64,000 nucleotides of DNA from Amphritea balenae (GCF_003858655.1 NZ_RQXV01000001.1:682001-746000), one strand, 5' to 3'; counted from the stretch's first letter, positions 45,246 to 54,362 are shown. Made by a program: numbers and translations. Notes: generated by a model not told the origin, from the sequence alone.

Positions 45246-46835
45246 ATGAGTTTAAGTAAATGGGCAATTTCTTTAGGTGCAGCTTACCTATCAGCTAGTT
45301 GTGCTTATGCCGGTGAGATAAAGAACGTAATTGTCGTTATCGGAGATGGGATGGGACCACAGCAGATCGGTTTGCTTAACTCCTATGTCAAACATGCCCC
45401 CAACAGCACATACAAAGGTAGTGGTCGTATCAGTGCCTGGGAGTCTCTGGCGAACGATGGTGTCCTCGGCCTGGCTTATACTGATGCAGCTAATGTATTG
45501 GTGACCGATTCAGCAGCCTCTGCAACACAATTTGCCAGCGGTAAAATGTCTGGTTCGGAAATGATCGGCGCAGACGAGCATGGCAATGCAACTGAAACAA
45601 TGCTCGAACTGGCAGAAAAAATGGGAAAGTCTACAGGCCTGATCAGTGATACTCGTGTCACTCACGCTACGCCTGCAGGCTTTGCCGCCCACCAGACTCA
45701 CCGCTCTAAAGAGAATGAGATCGCTGGGGATATGCTTAACAATCAGGTCGATGTACTACTTGGCGGTGGCCTGCGCCACTGGATTCCAAAAAGTGCCAAC
45801 GATAAGGACGGCGAACTTCACGCTCAGTTAAAAGAGATGACCTCAGGTGCAGTACGGATCAAATCTAAGCGCAAGGATGAACGCAATCTGCTGGATGAAG
45901 CGAACAACCAGGGTTACCAGCTAGCCTTCACCAAAGAGCAGATGCAGGCTGCCAGCGGCGATAAGCTGTTAGGTCTTTTCGCCTATTCCAGGGCTTTAAA
46001 CGGTATTGAAGAATCCCACAGCATGGAAGACCCCAAACGAACCAGCCCTACGCTTCAAGAGATGACAGAAAAGGCTGTGTCAGTGCTAGAGCGTAACGAT
46101 GAAGGCTTCTTCTTGATGGTGGAGTCAGGACTAATCGACTGGGCCGCCCATGACAATGACACGGGTTACATGCTACACGAGATGCTTAAAATGGATCGGG
46201 TGGTAAAGTACCTGCATGATTGGGCAAAAGATCGTGATGACACCCTGATCATTGTCACCGCTGACCATGAAACAGGCGGTTTTGGCTTCAGCTATTCACG
46301 CAATAACCTGCCTGAAGGAAGGGATCTGCCAGGTGATGTGTTCAAGAACCAGACATTCAAACCCAATTACAACTTTGGTCAGCATGACACCCTGGATAAG
46401 ATCTATCAGCAAACAGCCTCCTATGAGGACATCTTCGGTAAATTTGACAGCTTAGCGGCGGATAAACAAACACCGGCAGCACTAGCTGAACTTGTTAACA
46501 GCCATACTGAATTTGCTATTACTGAGAAGGAAGCGGAAAAAGTACTGGAGACTGAACCTAACGAATATTACGTTGAAGGTCATGGTTACCTGGGCACCAA
46601 AACCTTCCCTAAAGTAAATGAGTTTAAGGAGTTCTTTGTCTACGGAGCCGGAGTGCGCCACAGCCTGCTGGCCAGCATCGTCGGTAAGCAGCAAAACACA
46701 GTCTGGGCTACCGGTACACATACTAACACGCCTGTTCCGGTTATTGCCTGGGGTCCTGAATCAGTCACCGATCAATTTGACGGACTAATGCACACCACTG
46801 ATTGGGCTAACTTCGCGATTGATGCAATGCGTTAA
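45246..46835 (+). CDS. phoA: Secreted alkaline phosphatase (PhoA family)
   Basis: 529 residues from the ATG at 45246, chosen because GGAG lies 7 bases before it; an ATG at 45234 lacks a ribosome-binding site. A signal peptide ends near CAYAG, so it acts in the periplasm. Metal and catalytic motifs are VIGDGMG (D34), VTDSAASAT (nucleophile S89), DTRVTHATPAGFAAH, ESGLIDWAAHDND and TADHETGGF, followed late by EGHGYLGT and TGTHTNTPVPV. Length and a mid-protein insertion resemble Vibrio-type alkaline phosphatases. It is flanked by choV and a BCCT carrier. A role in releasing choline from phosphocholine is inferred from this position; a general Pho-regulon enzyme is the alternative, but I see no Pho box. 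Confidence 0.88.
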   Translation: MSLSKWAISLGAAYLSASCAYAGEIKNVIVVIGDGMGPQQIGLLNSYVKHAPNSTYKGSGRISAWESLANDGVLGLAYTDAANVLVTDSAASATQFASGKMSGSEMIGADEHGNATETMLELAEKMGKSTGLISDTRVTHATPAGFAAHQTHRSKENEIAGDMLNNQVDVLLGGGLRHWIPKSANDKDGELHAQLKEMTSGAVRIKSKRKDERNLLDEANNQGYQLAFTKEQMQAASGDKLLGLFAYSRALNGIEESHSMEDPKRTSPTLQEMTEKAVSVLERNDEGFFLMVESGLIDWAAHDNDTGYMLHEMLKMDRVVKYLHDWAKDRDDTLIIVTADHETGGFGFSYSRNNLPEGRDLPGDVFKNQTFKPNYNFGQHDTLDKIYQQTASYEDIFGKFDSLAADKQTPAALAELVNSHTEFAITEKEAEKVLETEPNEYYVEGHGYLGTKTFPKVNEFKEFFVYGAGVRHSLLASIVGKQQNTVWATGTHTNTPVPVIAWGPESVTDQFDGLMHTTDWANFAIDAMR

Positions 46836-47245
46836 ACGATCTGACGGTTGGGCCTGCACTATCCTGGCCGTCATTGTTCAATCAGACAAGAATGTTCCGT
46901 GCCCTGATGGGTAAGTACTTTAGCGCCAGCGGTGTATGAAAGATCTGAGACGGTTTATATCTGACATGCCAGACCCGCCATGTCAGAAGACACTATGACA
47001 GAAAGAAAAACTGTTCACTGATAGAATGGAGCGAGTTGCTTTAACTCTCGGCAGGGTTAACCTACCGTAGCGTGATGACAGCAACCAATGACAATGGATT
47101 GAAGAGACTGTCGCACTCCACCGGCAGTCTCTACTAAGTTCTGAAAAATAAGCTCTGTAAAACAAGTTCTATGCAACATAATTTTAAGAAAAAACAGGTC
47201 TGCCAGACAGGCCAGTTACATAATAAAAACTAGGAACCATTGTTC
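46836..47245. other. Intergenic region between alkaline phosphatase and BCCT genes
   Basis: No gene. It contains a perfect 9-bp stem TCTGACATG/CATGTCAGA (46960-46968 and 46979-46987), about 125 bp after the phosphatase stop. An 8-bp stem AGAGACTG/CAGTCTCT lies at 47103-47132. Neither has a clear T-run. Confidence 0.5.
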
Positions 47246-48379
47246 ATGACTACCATACTTACCGTCGCCATCCTGGTGACACTGCTGACCTCGGGCTATA
47301 TTGTAGTTCGGGCAGGCAATATCAATTGCAAGGGATCGATGCCAAGCTCACTGTTTGCCTTTATTGCGATTCTATTCACTTCCGGGCTGGATGTCGGGCT
47401 AATCATGTTCCCACTGACAGAGTTCCCGACCTATGCCGCCGAAGAGGTGTACCAGTTCACTAACCCGCTGGCGATAGAATTTGGCTTCTGGGGCTTTCTG
47501 GTATGGGGTTTCTACTTCCTGACCACCTTCTACTTCTGTGTTATCGAACCTAAGGTTAAGCTGTTTGAGATCCCGGTAATCAAGCTGGTGAATAACATTG
47601 TTATCATTGGTACCTGTGCTTTCACCGGCTTCCTGTTCCTGAGCTACCTGCCAAGTTACGTCGATGGCATCTCTGATCCTGTGCGCTTCGGTCTGGTAGC
47701 TGTCGTCGTGCTGATGGCAGTACTCTCCAGTACCGATATCAGTTACGTAAAGATTCTTAGTATAGGTTCCACCTGGTTGTTCTTTGGCCTGATCGCATTG
47801 ATGATGTTCAGCACCAATGGCTTAGGGTTTAGCGAGCTGCTCGGCACAATGGCGAGTATCGGTGGTTATTTCACCAATCTTGATCAGTTCACCCGTCCAA
47901 TCTCTGATTATCACGAGTTCTATCTGTTCTGGTGGTTTAGCTGGAGCATCATGATCGGTCAGTTCGTCGCACGCTTTGTCGGCGGAATTAAAACCTGGCA
48001 GCTGTGTATCGCTCTGCTGGTAATCCCATCAATTCCACTGGCGATCTGGTTCTCAGTCCTGTACTACAACTATGTCAATGCAATTGAGATGACTGAATAT
48101 CTGAAACTGGCGATGGTCTTTGTTGGTATTGTATTCGTCATCAACTCACTGGACTCCCTAATCCGTCTGTACACCCAAAACCTGGCCCTTACCCCTGAGC
48201 GATTCGGTAAAGGTAAATACATTCTGGGCAATTTCATCGCCATGTACGGTCTTATTCTGGCATACCAGTTTACCCCGTTTGATATTGCCTGGATCGGCCT
48301 GATCGTCATTGGTCTCTACGCCGCAATTTATATACTGCTTCTCCAGAAGCGCAATCAACTGGTTGCACAAACCGTCTGA
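47246..48379 (+). CDS. Compact BCCT-like betaine/choline carrier
   Basis: 377 residues from the ATG at 47246, with AGGAA upstream. The BCCT family signature is clear: FYLFWWFSWSIMIGQFVARFVGG, matching the TM8 tryptophan and G-x-F-x-A-R segment. An earlier segment, FTSGLDVGLIMFPLTEFP, occupies the place of the glycine-rich AAGMGIGLVFWGVAEP stretch but is much altered. About ten or eleven hydrophobic helices are present against twelve in typical BCCT carriers of 500-700 residues, and long N- and C-terminal tails are absent. Position between the phosphatase and a porin in the choline region suggests a related quaternary-amine substrate. It could also be a non-transporting or unusual carrier. Confidence 0.7.
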   Translation: MTTILTVAILVTLLTSGYIVVRAGNINCKGSMPSSLFAFIAILFTSGLDVGLIMFPLTEFPTYAAEEVYQFTNPLAIEFGFWGFLVWGFYFLTTFYFCVIEPKVKLFEIPVIKLVNNIVIIGTCAFTGFLFLSYLPSYVDGISDPVRFGLVAVVVLMAVLSSTDISYVKILSIGSTWLFFGLIALMMFSTNGLGFSELLGTMASIGGYFTNLDQFTRPISDYHEFYLFWWFSWSIMIGQFVARFVGGIKTWQLCIALLVIPSIPLAIWFSVLYYNYVNAIEMTEYLKLAMVFVGIVFVINSLDSLIRLYTQNLALTPERFGKGKYILGNFIAMYGLILAYQFTPFDIAWIGLIVIGLYAAIYILLLQKRNQLVAQTV

Positions 48380-48418
48380 TCTGACGCTCTAGCTCTACCT
48401 CTAAACCTTTTCTGGTCT

Positions 48419-48438
48419 CTGCCTGATTCCTCAGGCAG
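48419..48438 (+). terminator. Hairpin after the BCCT-like gene
   Basis: A perfect 8-bp stem CTGCCTGA/TCAGGCAG with loop TTCC lies about 40 bp after the stop, without a T-run. Confidence 0.45.
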
Positions 48439-48516
48439 CGGCCCTGCTACGCCCAAAATTCAGTATTTCACTGAGTTGGAAAACGATTAAAAACCCTAAT
48501 AATGAAAGGATTGACC

Positions 48517-49230
48517 ATGCTTAAAAAAATAATATCAACCGCAGTAATGGCCTCTTCGGCAACCTTCACTATGCAGGCTCAGGCTGATGTTTCTGCAACC
48601 GTCACTTTAGTTTCTGACTACGTGTATAACGGTGTCAGCTCCACTGATGGCGAACCGACTTTGCAGGGTAGCGTCGACTGGTACAACGATGCCGGTTTCT
48701 ATGCCGGTGCCTGGGCATCCGGTCTGGATGAAGATAGTTATGCAGGTGCTGAAATCGAAATAGACTACTACGCCGGTTACGCAGGTAGCATCAGTGATAG
48801 TCTCGGCTATGACGTTGGTTACGCATTCTATACCTACCCGGGCGCTGACGACGCTGATGGCGAATATAATTACGGTGAACTCTATGGCGCGCTGACATTT
48901 AATGAGAACACCACCGCCAAGTTGCTTTATTCAGATAACTATTTCGGTGATGTAGGCAGCTCGCTGATTCTCTACGTTAGCCACACTTTAAGCCTGCCTA
49001 ATGAGTTTAGCCTGACCCTGGAAGCCTCCCATACTAAGCTGTTGGAAGATGGCGGAGATATGTATTTCGGCCCCGATGCAGGCGATGACTCATACAATCA
49101 CTGGGGTGCATCACTGGCTAAATCTGTTGCAGGCTTTGATCTCGCCCTGAGCGTTACAGATACCAACATTGAAGACTGGGGCGATATCGCCGATGCTCGG
49201 GCAGTATTCAGTGTCAGCCGTAGCTTCTGA
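48517..49230 (+). CDS. TorF family putative outer-membrane porin
   Basis: 237 residues from the ATG at 48517, with AAAGGA 6 bases upstream; an ATG at 48502 overlaps that site. The signal peptide is MLKKIISTAVMASSATFTMQ-AQA, cleaved before DVS. The mature part has beta-barrel character and shares the opening LVSDYVYNGVSSTDGEPTLQG and the VSRSF end with the porin at 7166-7843 (VSRTF). It is highly acidic. It is last in the same-strand choline region, between the BCCT-like gene and a terminator. Choline or phosphocholine entry is inferred from context only. Confidence 0.75.
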   Translation: MLKKIISTAVMASSATFTMQAQADVSATVTLVSDYVYNGVSSTDGEPTLQGSVDWYNDAGFYAGAWASGLDEDSYAGAEIEIDYYAGYAGSISDSLGYDVGYAFYTYPGADDADGEYNYGELYGALTFNENTTAKLLYSDNYFGDVGSSLILYVSHTLSLPNEFSLTLEASHTKLLEDGGDMYFGPDAGDDSYNHWGASLAKSVAGFDLALSVTDTNIEDWGDIADARAVFSVSRSF

Positions 49231-49310
49231 TCTGTTTAATACTAAGCTCTGATGAAAAGTGCCTGAAATCAGTTCCGCTCACCCCCTTCTGATTCGGAGC
49301 TGATCGGCAC

Positions 49311-49342
49311 AAAAAAACCGGCTGTAGGAGGCCGGTTTTTTT
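49311..49342 (+). terminator. Terminator of the second TorF-like porin gene
   Basis: AAAAAAACCGGC pairs with GCCGGTTTTTTT around an 8-nt loop, giving a 12-bp stem and a seven-T run, 81 bp after the porin stop. Confidence 0.85.
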
Positions 49343-49351
49343 GATTCATCG

Positions 49352-49675
49352 CTTAAGAGCCGATGCGGCTAACCGCGTCCGAACGCTTCGCTTGTCCGAT
49401 CGTTTCACTGGTCCGATGCGGCTTTGCCGCGTGTCCGAAAAAATGGAAAAGAAAATATAACCACAGAGAGCACAGAGAGCACAGAGAACACAGAGAAGAG
49501 CGCAAGAAATCATTCCAAAGTTTTTTCTATGCCCCCTAGGTACCGTGGTAAATCGCTCTTTTCTTTCAGATTTTTCGGACAGCTGCTTCGCAGCGATCGG
49601 ACAAGCGCAGTGATCGGACACGGCGCGTTAGCGCCATTCGGTCAAGCTAAGCGTTCGGACTTCGGCTCTTATAAA
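49352..49675. repeat. Palindromic element with long imperfect terminal inverted repeats
   Basis: The left arm (49352-49440) and right arm (49573-49675) are imperfect inverted repeats of each other. Both contain AAGAGCCGA, GTCCGAACGCTT and TGTCCGAAAAA on the inward-reading strands. Each arm is a string of short palindromes (for example GCTGCTTCGCAGC and GGCGCGTTAGCGCC) separated by CGGAC/GTCCG. The centre carries a 9-bp tandem repeat. No transposase is encoded. The element abuts the betI stop codon. Confidence 0.7.
49461..49498. repeat. CACAGAGAG tandem repeat
   Basis: Four copies of a 9-bp unit, CACAGAGAG or CACAGAGAA, follow a CC. Strings of this kind are widely scattered in bacterial genomes and give rise to spurious TTESTESTE-type reading frames. 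Confidence 0.8.
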
Positions 49676-50293
49676 TCAACACTGATGATTCTGGTATCTG
49701 GCAATCACCTCTTCAGGCAACTGCTTTTCCAGATAATCCATAATCAGCCCCTGAGCCAGGTCGCTGTTTATACCTGTCGGCGTCAGTGCTCCCCTTAGCC
49801 AGATACCATCAATCAGAGCCGCGATGCCTTGTGCTACAAACAGTGCCCGATCTGCTGGTAATTCACGTTTTAGCTCTAACAAAAGATGGGATAGCAGACG
49901 TTTCTCATTGACTCGCTGCAAGCGGTATAAGGATTCATCGTGCATCGCCAAAGACCAGAACGCCAGCCAGGTTTTAACCACCTTGCTATCCATCTGCTGG
50001 GGATCAAAATTACCCCCAACAATCGCTCTGATCCGCCCCACAGTGTCATCCGGAGCAATCTCCTTCAAACGCACTTGTACAGCCTCAGAAAGCTGGGCCA
50101 GTACAGACCGCATTGTAGCTTCCAACAACCCGTTTTTACCGCCGAAATAATGATTAATAATCGCCGGCGAGACGCCCGCATAACTACTGATCATTGCAAC
50201 ACTGGCTTTGTGCAGGCCAACCGAGTTAATCGCTTCCATAGTCGCGTTAATCAGTTGGGGTTTCCTGATGGCAGGCATACCTACTTTAGGCAT
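49676..50293 (-). CDS. betI: TetR-family choline-responsive repressor BetI
   Basis: 205 residues. The N-terminus [62 protein letters not shown] matches BetI closely: the MPKVGM start, ASVAMI and [16 protein letters not shown] are typical. The C-terminal ligand pocket is helical and contains [24 protein letters not shown], as in BetI. It represses bet genes until choline binds. Here it is separated from betB by about 11 kb and faces the opposite way, at the end of the choline region, rather than upstream of betB as in most gammaproteobacteria. Its stop abuts a palindromic element. Confidence 0.92.
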   Translation of the reverse strand: MPKVGMPAIRKPQLINATMEAINSVGLHKASVAMISSYAGVSPAIINHYFGGKNGLLEATMRSVLAQLSEAVQVRLKEIAPDDTVGRIRAIVGGNFDPQQMDSKVVKTWLAFWSLAMHDESLYRLQRVNEKRLLSHLLLELKRELPADRALFVAQGIAALIDGIWLRGALTPTGINSDLAQGLIMDYLEKQLPEEVIARYQNHQC

Positions 50294-50406
50294 TAAACAT
50301 AATCCATTTATTAATGGTGAATTATTAGTAACTAAGGCTTTGAATCAAAGTGCCTTTCAGGCTAATTACTGTCAAGAAAAAAAACTCGCAAAGTCGCATA
50401 TAACTA

Positions 50407-51288
50407 TTAAAGCGTCAGTTTACACAGTTGCTCCAGCAACCAGCTCCCCGCGGGGCCTAATTGACGGTTCTCAGTCCAGACAACATCAACCCCCTGCAGA
50501 CTATCGGTTTGTTGGTAGGCCAGTTTCAGTGCCACCAGCTCGCCGCTTTCGAGCTTTTCCTGAACCACTGCACGGTGCAAAAAACCCCAGCCCAGGCCGC
50601 TGCAAAGTAGTTCGAGAATGATATAGGGACTTTCTGATAACCATACTTTAGGACTTAACATATGCCGCTCATGGCTTCGATCCGCCAGATCCAGACTGCG
50701 GGTAACCAGCTGACGGTGAGCTCTAAGACGCGCGTGGCTTAATGGCTGCTTACCCACCAAAGGATGATCATTACGCGCAACAGCTATTACGCCTGAGTAC
50801 CCCACCCCCCTGAAAGAAAACCCCTGAGGATAATGTTCCCGCTCTAGCATCATGCCAATATCAGCCCGGTTGCTGCGTATCAGCTCGGCTACATCACTGC
50901 CGCCCGGATCAAGAAGTTCCAGCTGTACGTGGGGAAAGCTTCGTTCAAACTCATGCAGGGTACTGAATATATGCCGCCCGGATATACTTTGCTCAATAGC
51001 CAGACAGAGCGTTGTTTCTTCACTCTCACTCAGAGCACTGGCATGCACTCTGAACTCATGCTGGCTATGCAATACCGTTTGGGCATATTCAAGCAATGAT
51101 TCACCTGCCTGAGTCAGGACCGGATTACGGCTGCTACGATCAAACAGCTCGACACAGCTATCCAGTTCAAGATTACTCACCGCTGTACTGACTGCCGATT
51201 GCGCTTTACCTAAACGTCGTGCGGCAGCTGAGAAAGAACCGCTTTGGGCTGCAGTGACAAACGCTTCAAGTTGATCAATCGTTGGCAT
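50407..51288 (-). CDS. LysR-type regulator divergent from a PACE efflux gene
   Basis: 293 residues from the ATG at 51288 (MPTIDQLEAFVTAAQ), with GGGGG upstream; a GTG at 51300 is less likely. The helix-turn-helix is SGSFSAAARRLGKAQSAVSTAVSNLELDSCVELFDR. It lies divergent from the PACE-family transporter gene over a 19-bp inverted repeat, an arrangement common for this transporter family, and probably controls it. Its 3' end is 113 bp from betI on the same strand, but I see no functional tie. Confidence 0.87.
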   Translation of the reverse strand: MPTIDQLEAFVTAAQSGSFSAAARRLGKAQSAVSTAVSNLELDSCVELFDRSSRNPVLTQAGESLLEYAQTVLHSQHEFRVHASALSESEETTLCLAIEQSISGRHIFSTLHEFERSFPHVQLELLDPGGSDVAELIRSNRADIGMMLEREHYPQGFSFRGVGYSGVIAVARNDHPLVGKQPLSHARLRAHRQLVTRSLDLADRSHERHMLSPKVWLSESPYIILELLCSGLGWGFLHRAVVQEKLESGELVALKLAYQQTDSLQGVDVVWTENRQLGPAGSWLLEQLCKLTL

Positions 51289-51305
51289 AAACGCCCCCAC
51301 CCAAC

Positions 51306-51324
51306 CTATCTGATAAACAGATAG
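51306..51324. promoter_or_regulatory. Inverted repeat between LysR and PACE genes
   Basis: CTATCTG-ATAAA-CAGATAG is a 7-5-7 perfect inverted repeat, close to the LysR start, followed by more ATCT repeats at about 51326-51346. It is a likely operator for the LysR regulator. Confidence 0.6.
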
Positions 51325-51410
51325 TATCTAACTTTTATCTATCTATTAAAAGACTAGAATGGCTCCACCAATCATTAAGCAGGCAGTTAAGAAAACAAAG
51401 GAGCCAGATC

Positions 51411-51863
51411 ATGTCCCAACCCATCGTTACCCGTAGTTCAATGGACCGTATTCGCCATACCGTTATGTTTGAGGTATTTCTGGTTATGATCCTGGCGCCA
51501 TTAATGTCCGTGATGCTTGATCGCGGTGTTGTCGAACTGGGTGCACTTGCTATAGTTCTGAGCCTGAAAGCGATGCTGATTAACCTGTTATATAACTACG
51601 GTTTTGATCACTGGGATGTAAAACAGGGACGGATTCCGACTCAACGCAAACTTGTTGGACGCATCATTCATGCGGCTGGACTGGAGCTGGTACTTACTGC
51701 CACCTCCCTGCCACTCATCATTTGGTGGTTGGGTCTGACTATCTGGCAGGCATTGTTGATGGATGTCGTTATGATCGCCGCAGTCATGCTTTATACCTTG
51801 CTGTTTAACTGGGTTTACGATCGACTGTTTCCAGTGCCACAAACCCAACCAGCAACTTGCTAG
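51411..51863 (+). CDS. PACE family multidrug/biocide efflux transporter (AceI-like)
   Basis: 150 residues, four membrane helices in two repeats of two, as in AceI of Acinetobacter. The first repeat has [21 protein letters not shown] with the conserved acidic residue in FE (E20). The second has [26 protein letters not shown] with E near the start of the helix. WNxxYD-type ends are seen as [10 protein letters not shown] and [11 protein letters not shown]. It is an inner-membrane proton-coupled exporter of biocides or polyamine-like cations. It is divergent from a LysR gene. Its TAG stop overlaps the chemoreceptor stop in a CTAG. Confidence 0.9.
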   Translation: MSQPIVTRSSMDRIRHTVMFEVFLVMILAPLMSVMLDRGVVELGALAIVLSLKAMLINLLYNYGFDHWDVKQGRIPTQRKLVGRIIHAAGLELVLTATSLPLIIWWLGLTIWQALLMDVVMIAAVMLYTLLFNWVYDRLFPVPQTQPATC

Positions 51864-53548
51864 GCCTGAAATTTAAAGCGTTCGGTCTGCTGTTTCATAG
51901 AGCGGGCCAACGCAGTCAGTTGTTGACTGGTTACCGCATTCTGATCTGAACTGGAGAGAATTTTATCCGCCGAGCAGCTGATCCCTTCAACATTCTGATT
52001 AACTTCCTCGGCGACACTCAGCTGCTGATCACTGGCCGTCGCTAAATGGTTATTCATATCATTGATGGTAATAATTGCCGTGCTGATATTCTGTAGAGAA
52101 ATACTCACCTGTTCTGCCCGTGCCACATTGGCTTCAACGGCTGAACGACTTTCATCCATTGCTACCACCGCTACCGATGTACCTTTCTGTAGTCGCTCTA
52201 TCAGGCGATGAATCTCCTCAATAGAATTTTGGGTTCGCTGCGCCAGGGAACGTACTTCATCTGCTACGACCGCAAAGCCCCGCCCCTGCTCACCTGCCCG
52301 AGCCGCTTCAATCGCAGCATTAAGCGCTAACAAATTAGTCTGATCAGCAATATCCCGAATCACATCAAGGATGCCGCCAATATTGTCGCTGTCCTTCTGC
52401 AAGTCATGCAGCTTATCTGATGCGCCAACCACTTTGCTCACCAGCTGCTGCATCGCTTGCTGATTACCTTCGACCACCTGAGCACCTTTTGCTGCTTCTT
52501 CACTGGCCTGTTTCGCCGCATGACTGGCATTAACCGTACTGCTGGCCATCTCCTGATGGGTGGCAACCATCTGTGTAATAGCTGATGCAACCTGATCGGT
52601 ATTTCTATTCTGGTTGGTGAGCTCTTTATGGCTGTCACTGGAAACCTGAAAGAGTTGATGAGCCGAATCATGGACCTGCTCGGATGTCCCTATCACTTCA
52701 TTTAACATCTCCTTTAATCGTTCAGATGTCTGCGACAGCGCCATCAATAGCTGACCCGTTTCATCCTTACTATGAATCTGAATATCATTGCTAAAGTCAC
52801 CATCCCCCATTCGCGTCGCTACTGATACTGCGGCTTTAATAGGCCGGATCACACTCAGACTGACCATTACCCCTAAGGCAATTCCTACAACCAGAAACAA
52901 GCCGGCACTGGTCAACATACCGTTAAAAGCAGCCAGTTCTTCAGAATATGCAGTCTCCAGAGCATGCTCAGTCAGCTTTTCAATATCAAACAACAGCGCT
53001 TCCGATGCAGTATTCATCTTATGTTGCTGCTGCTCAAAGGCGGCAACTTTCTGGCTCAGGCCATCCTGCTTAGCCTCAATAGCCTGTATTAAATTATCCC
53101 GACTCTGCTGGTAACCTTTATGCATGCTTGCAAGCTGATCCAGCTTGATTTGTAACTCTTGCTCCAGCTGTTTTAACTCTGCAGAAGGTGCGTGCTCCAC
53201 CGCCTGAATCAGGATGACTTTAGCCATCTCAAGTTCTTTAATGACCAGCGCATCTTTTTTGTCTAACTCACGCTGCATGGCGCTGTAATCATATGATCCA
53301 GACAGGGGTTCAATATCCGAAGCACTAATGGCTGTATTAATCAGCAACGCAGACTCTAACTGATTGATGGTCATCTCTGTCGTCAACGCGATTAACGGCA
53401 TATCTTCATGGGCAATACCCTGAAGCTGTTTACCCACATTATTAATTTTGATCAGACCATAGCCAATGGTCGACAGTGCAAGGCAGAGTAACAGCACTGT
53501 ACTGCCAATAATTTTGGTACTGATTTTCTGATCGCGGAGAAATTGCAT
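51860..53548 (-). CDS. Methyl-accepting chemotaxis protein
   Basis: 562 residues. A first membrane helix ([22 protein letters not shown], about residues 12-33) leads to a periplasmic, mainly helical sensor (about 35-210). A second helix ([28 protein letters not shown]) and a HAMP domain ([12 protein letters not shown]) follow. The cytoplasmic coiled-coil tip is [20 protein letters not shown] followed by [20 protein letters not shown], the universal signalling hairpin. No C-terminal CheR pentapeptide is present. No che genes adjoin. The helical sensor could be a four-helix bundle; the ligand is unknown. Confidence 0.92.
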   Translation of the reverse strand: MQFLRDQKISTKIIGSTVLLLCLALSTIGYGLIKINNVGKQLQGIAHEDMPLIALTTEMTINQLESALLINTAISASDIEPLSGSYDYSAMQRELDKKDALVIKELEMAKVILIQAVEHAPSAELKQLEQELQIKLDQLASMHKGYQQSRDNLIQAIEAKQDGLSQKVAAFEQQQHKMNTASEALLFDIEKLTEHALETAYSEELAAFNGMLTSAGLFLVVGIALGVMVSLSVIRPIKAAVSVATRMGDGDFSNDIQIHSKDETGQLLMALSQTSERLKEMLNEVIGTSEQVHDSAHQLFQVSSDSHKELTNQNRNTDQVASAITQMVATHQEMASSTVNASHAAKQASEEAAKGAQVVEGNQQAMQQLVSKVVGASDKLHDLQKDSDNIGGILDVIRDIADQTNLLALNAAIEAARAGEQGRGFAVVADEVRSLAQRTQNSIEEIHRLIERLQKGTSVAVVAMDESRSAVEANVARAEQVSISLQNISTAIITINDMNNHLATASDQQLSVAEEVNQNVEGISCSADKILSSSDQNAVTSQQLTALARSMKQQTERFKFQA

Positions 53549-53750
53549 GACGGAATCCTTTTCTGTTTAACGATCCGAGTACTTCTTCCTGAAACGGATC
53601 AGCTGCAGTGGCGCCTGATCAGGCGTACAAAACTGCCAACTTTAGTATGGATAACGTGCTACAAAAAGGCTTTAAGCAATTACTCAAACTGGGGATTAAA
53701 ACATCTGCTTTAAAACACAGCTTCATTCAAAAGCGGGAATGGTATAAAAA

Positions 53751-54362
53751 TCAGGCGGGTGCTCCCCGGTAGTAATGCCAGAGAAACAGCGAACCGGCAC
53801 TACGATACGGAGCCCAGTGCTCTATCATCTGTCGCGCTTGCTTAGGTGTTGGCTTTTCTTCTAAGCGTTTCAGGCGGCCCAATGCCACCAGCAATGCCAG
53901 ATCATCGGCGGGGAAAATATCCTGCCGCCGCAACGAAAACATCAGATAGATCTCAGCGCTCCAACGACCAAAGCCACGCAATGATGAGATAGCGCTAATC
54001 GCTTCATCATCATTCATGTCCGGCAGAACAGCCAGATCCAAAGTGCCGTTATTGATCGCTTCTGCCAGACCATTAGCGTACTCAACCTTTCGCCAGGAAA
54101 GTCCGGCATCGCGAAGCGCCTGATCTTCAGTGAATAATAGCTGGTTAGCAGAAACATCACCTAAAAGGGTTTCTACCCTGCCCCTGATCGCGGCGGCAGC
54201 TTCAGTAGAAACCTGCTGACCAATAATGATAGCCAACAACGCAGCAAAACCCGAAGGCCGCAGCCTGGGCGCCGGAGAGCCCACCTGCGGCAAAGCCCTG
54301 GCGATATCAGTATCAACCTTAGCCAACTCTGTCAGAGCATCATCTATACATTGCTGATCCAT
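53751..54362 (-). CDS. DNA-3-methyladenine glycosylase II-like protein (HhH-GPD, AlkA family)
   Basis: 203 residues from the ATG at 54362, with GGGGA upstream; a TTG 15 bases earlier is less likely. It matches the compact AlkA/Mag1-like group, which removes alkylated purines from DNA. The helix-hairpin-helix is LRGFGRWSAEIYLMFSL (about 128-144). The catalytic Asp lies in FPADDLAL (D153 or D154). AIIIGQQVSTEAAAAI (44-59) is the family's N-terminal helix. No ada gene is adjacent. Confidence 0.87.
   Translation of the reverse strand: MDQQCIDDALTELAKVDTDIARALPQVGSPAPRLRPSGFAALLAIIIGQQVSTEAAAAIRGRVETLLGDVSANQLLFTEDQALRDAGLSWRKVEYANGLAEAINNGTLDLAVLPDMNDDEAISAISSLRGFGRWSAEIYLMFSLRRQDIFPADDLALLVALGRLKRLEEKPTPKQARQMIEHWAPYRSAGSLFLWHYYRGAPA

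Noticed and set aside
49461-49498. CRISPR-like array
   Set aside because: The units are 9 bp in direct tandem without spacers, and no cas genes are present.
49424-49798. Plus-strand reading frame with TTESTESTE-type repeats
   Set aside because: It is the translation of the CACAGAGAG tandem array and overlaps betI. Such frames are well-known artefacts, and there is no ribosome-binding site.
51860-51863. Overlapping stop codons of PACE and chemoreceptor genes in CTAG
   Set aside because: The overlap is real but is a simple consequence of convergent genes and a palindromic stop; no function is implied.
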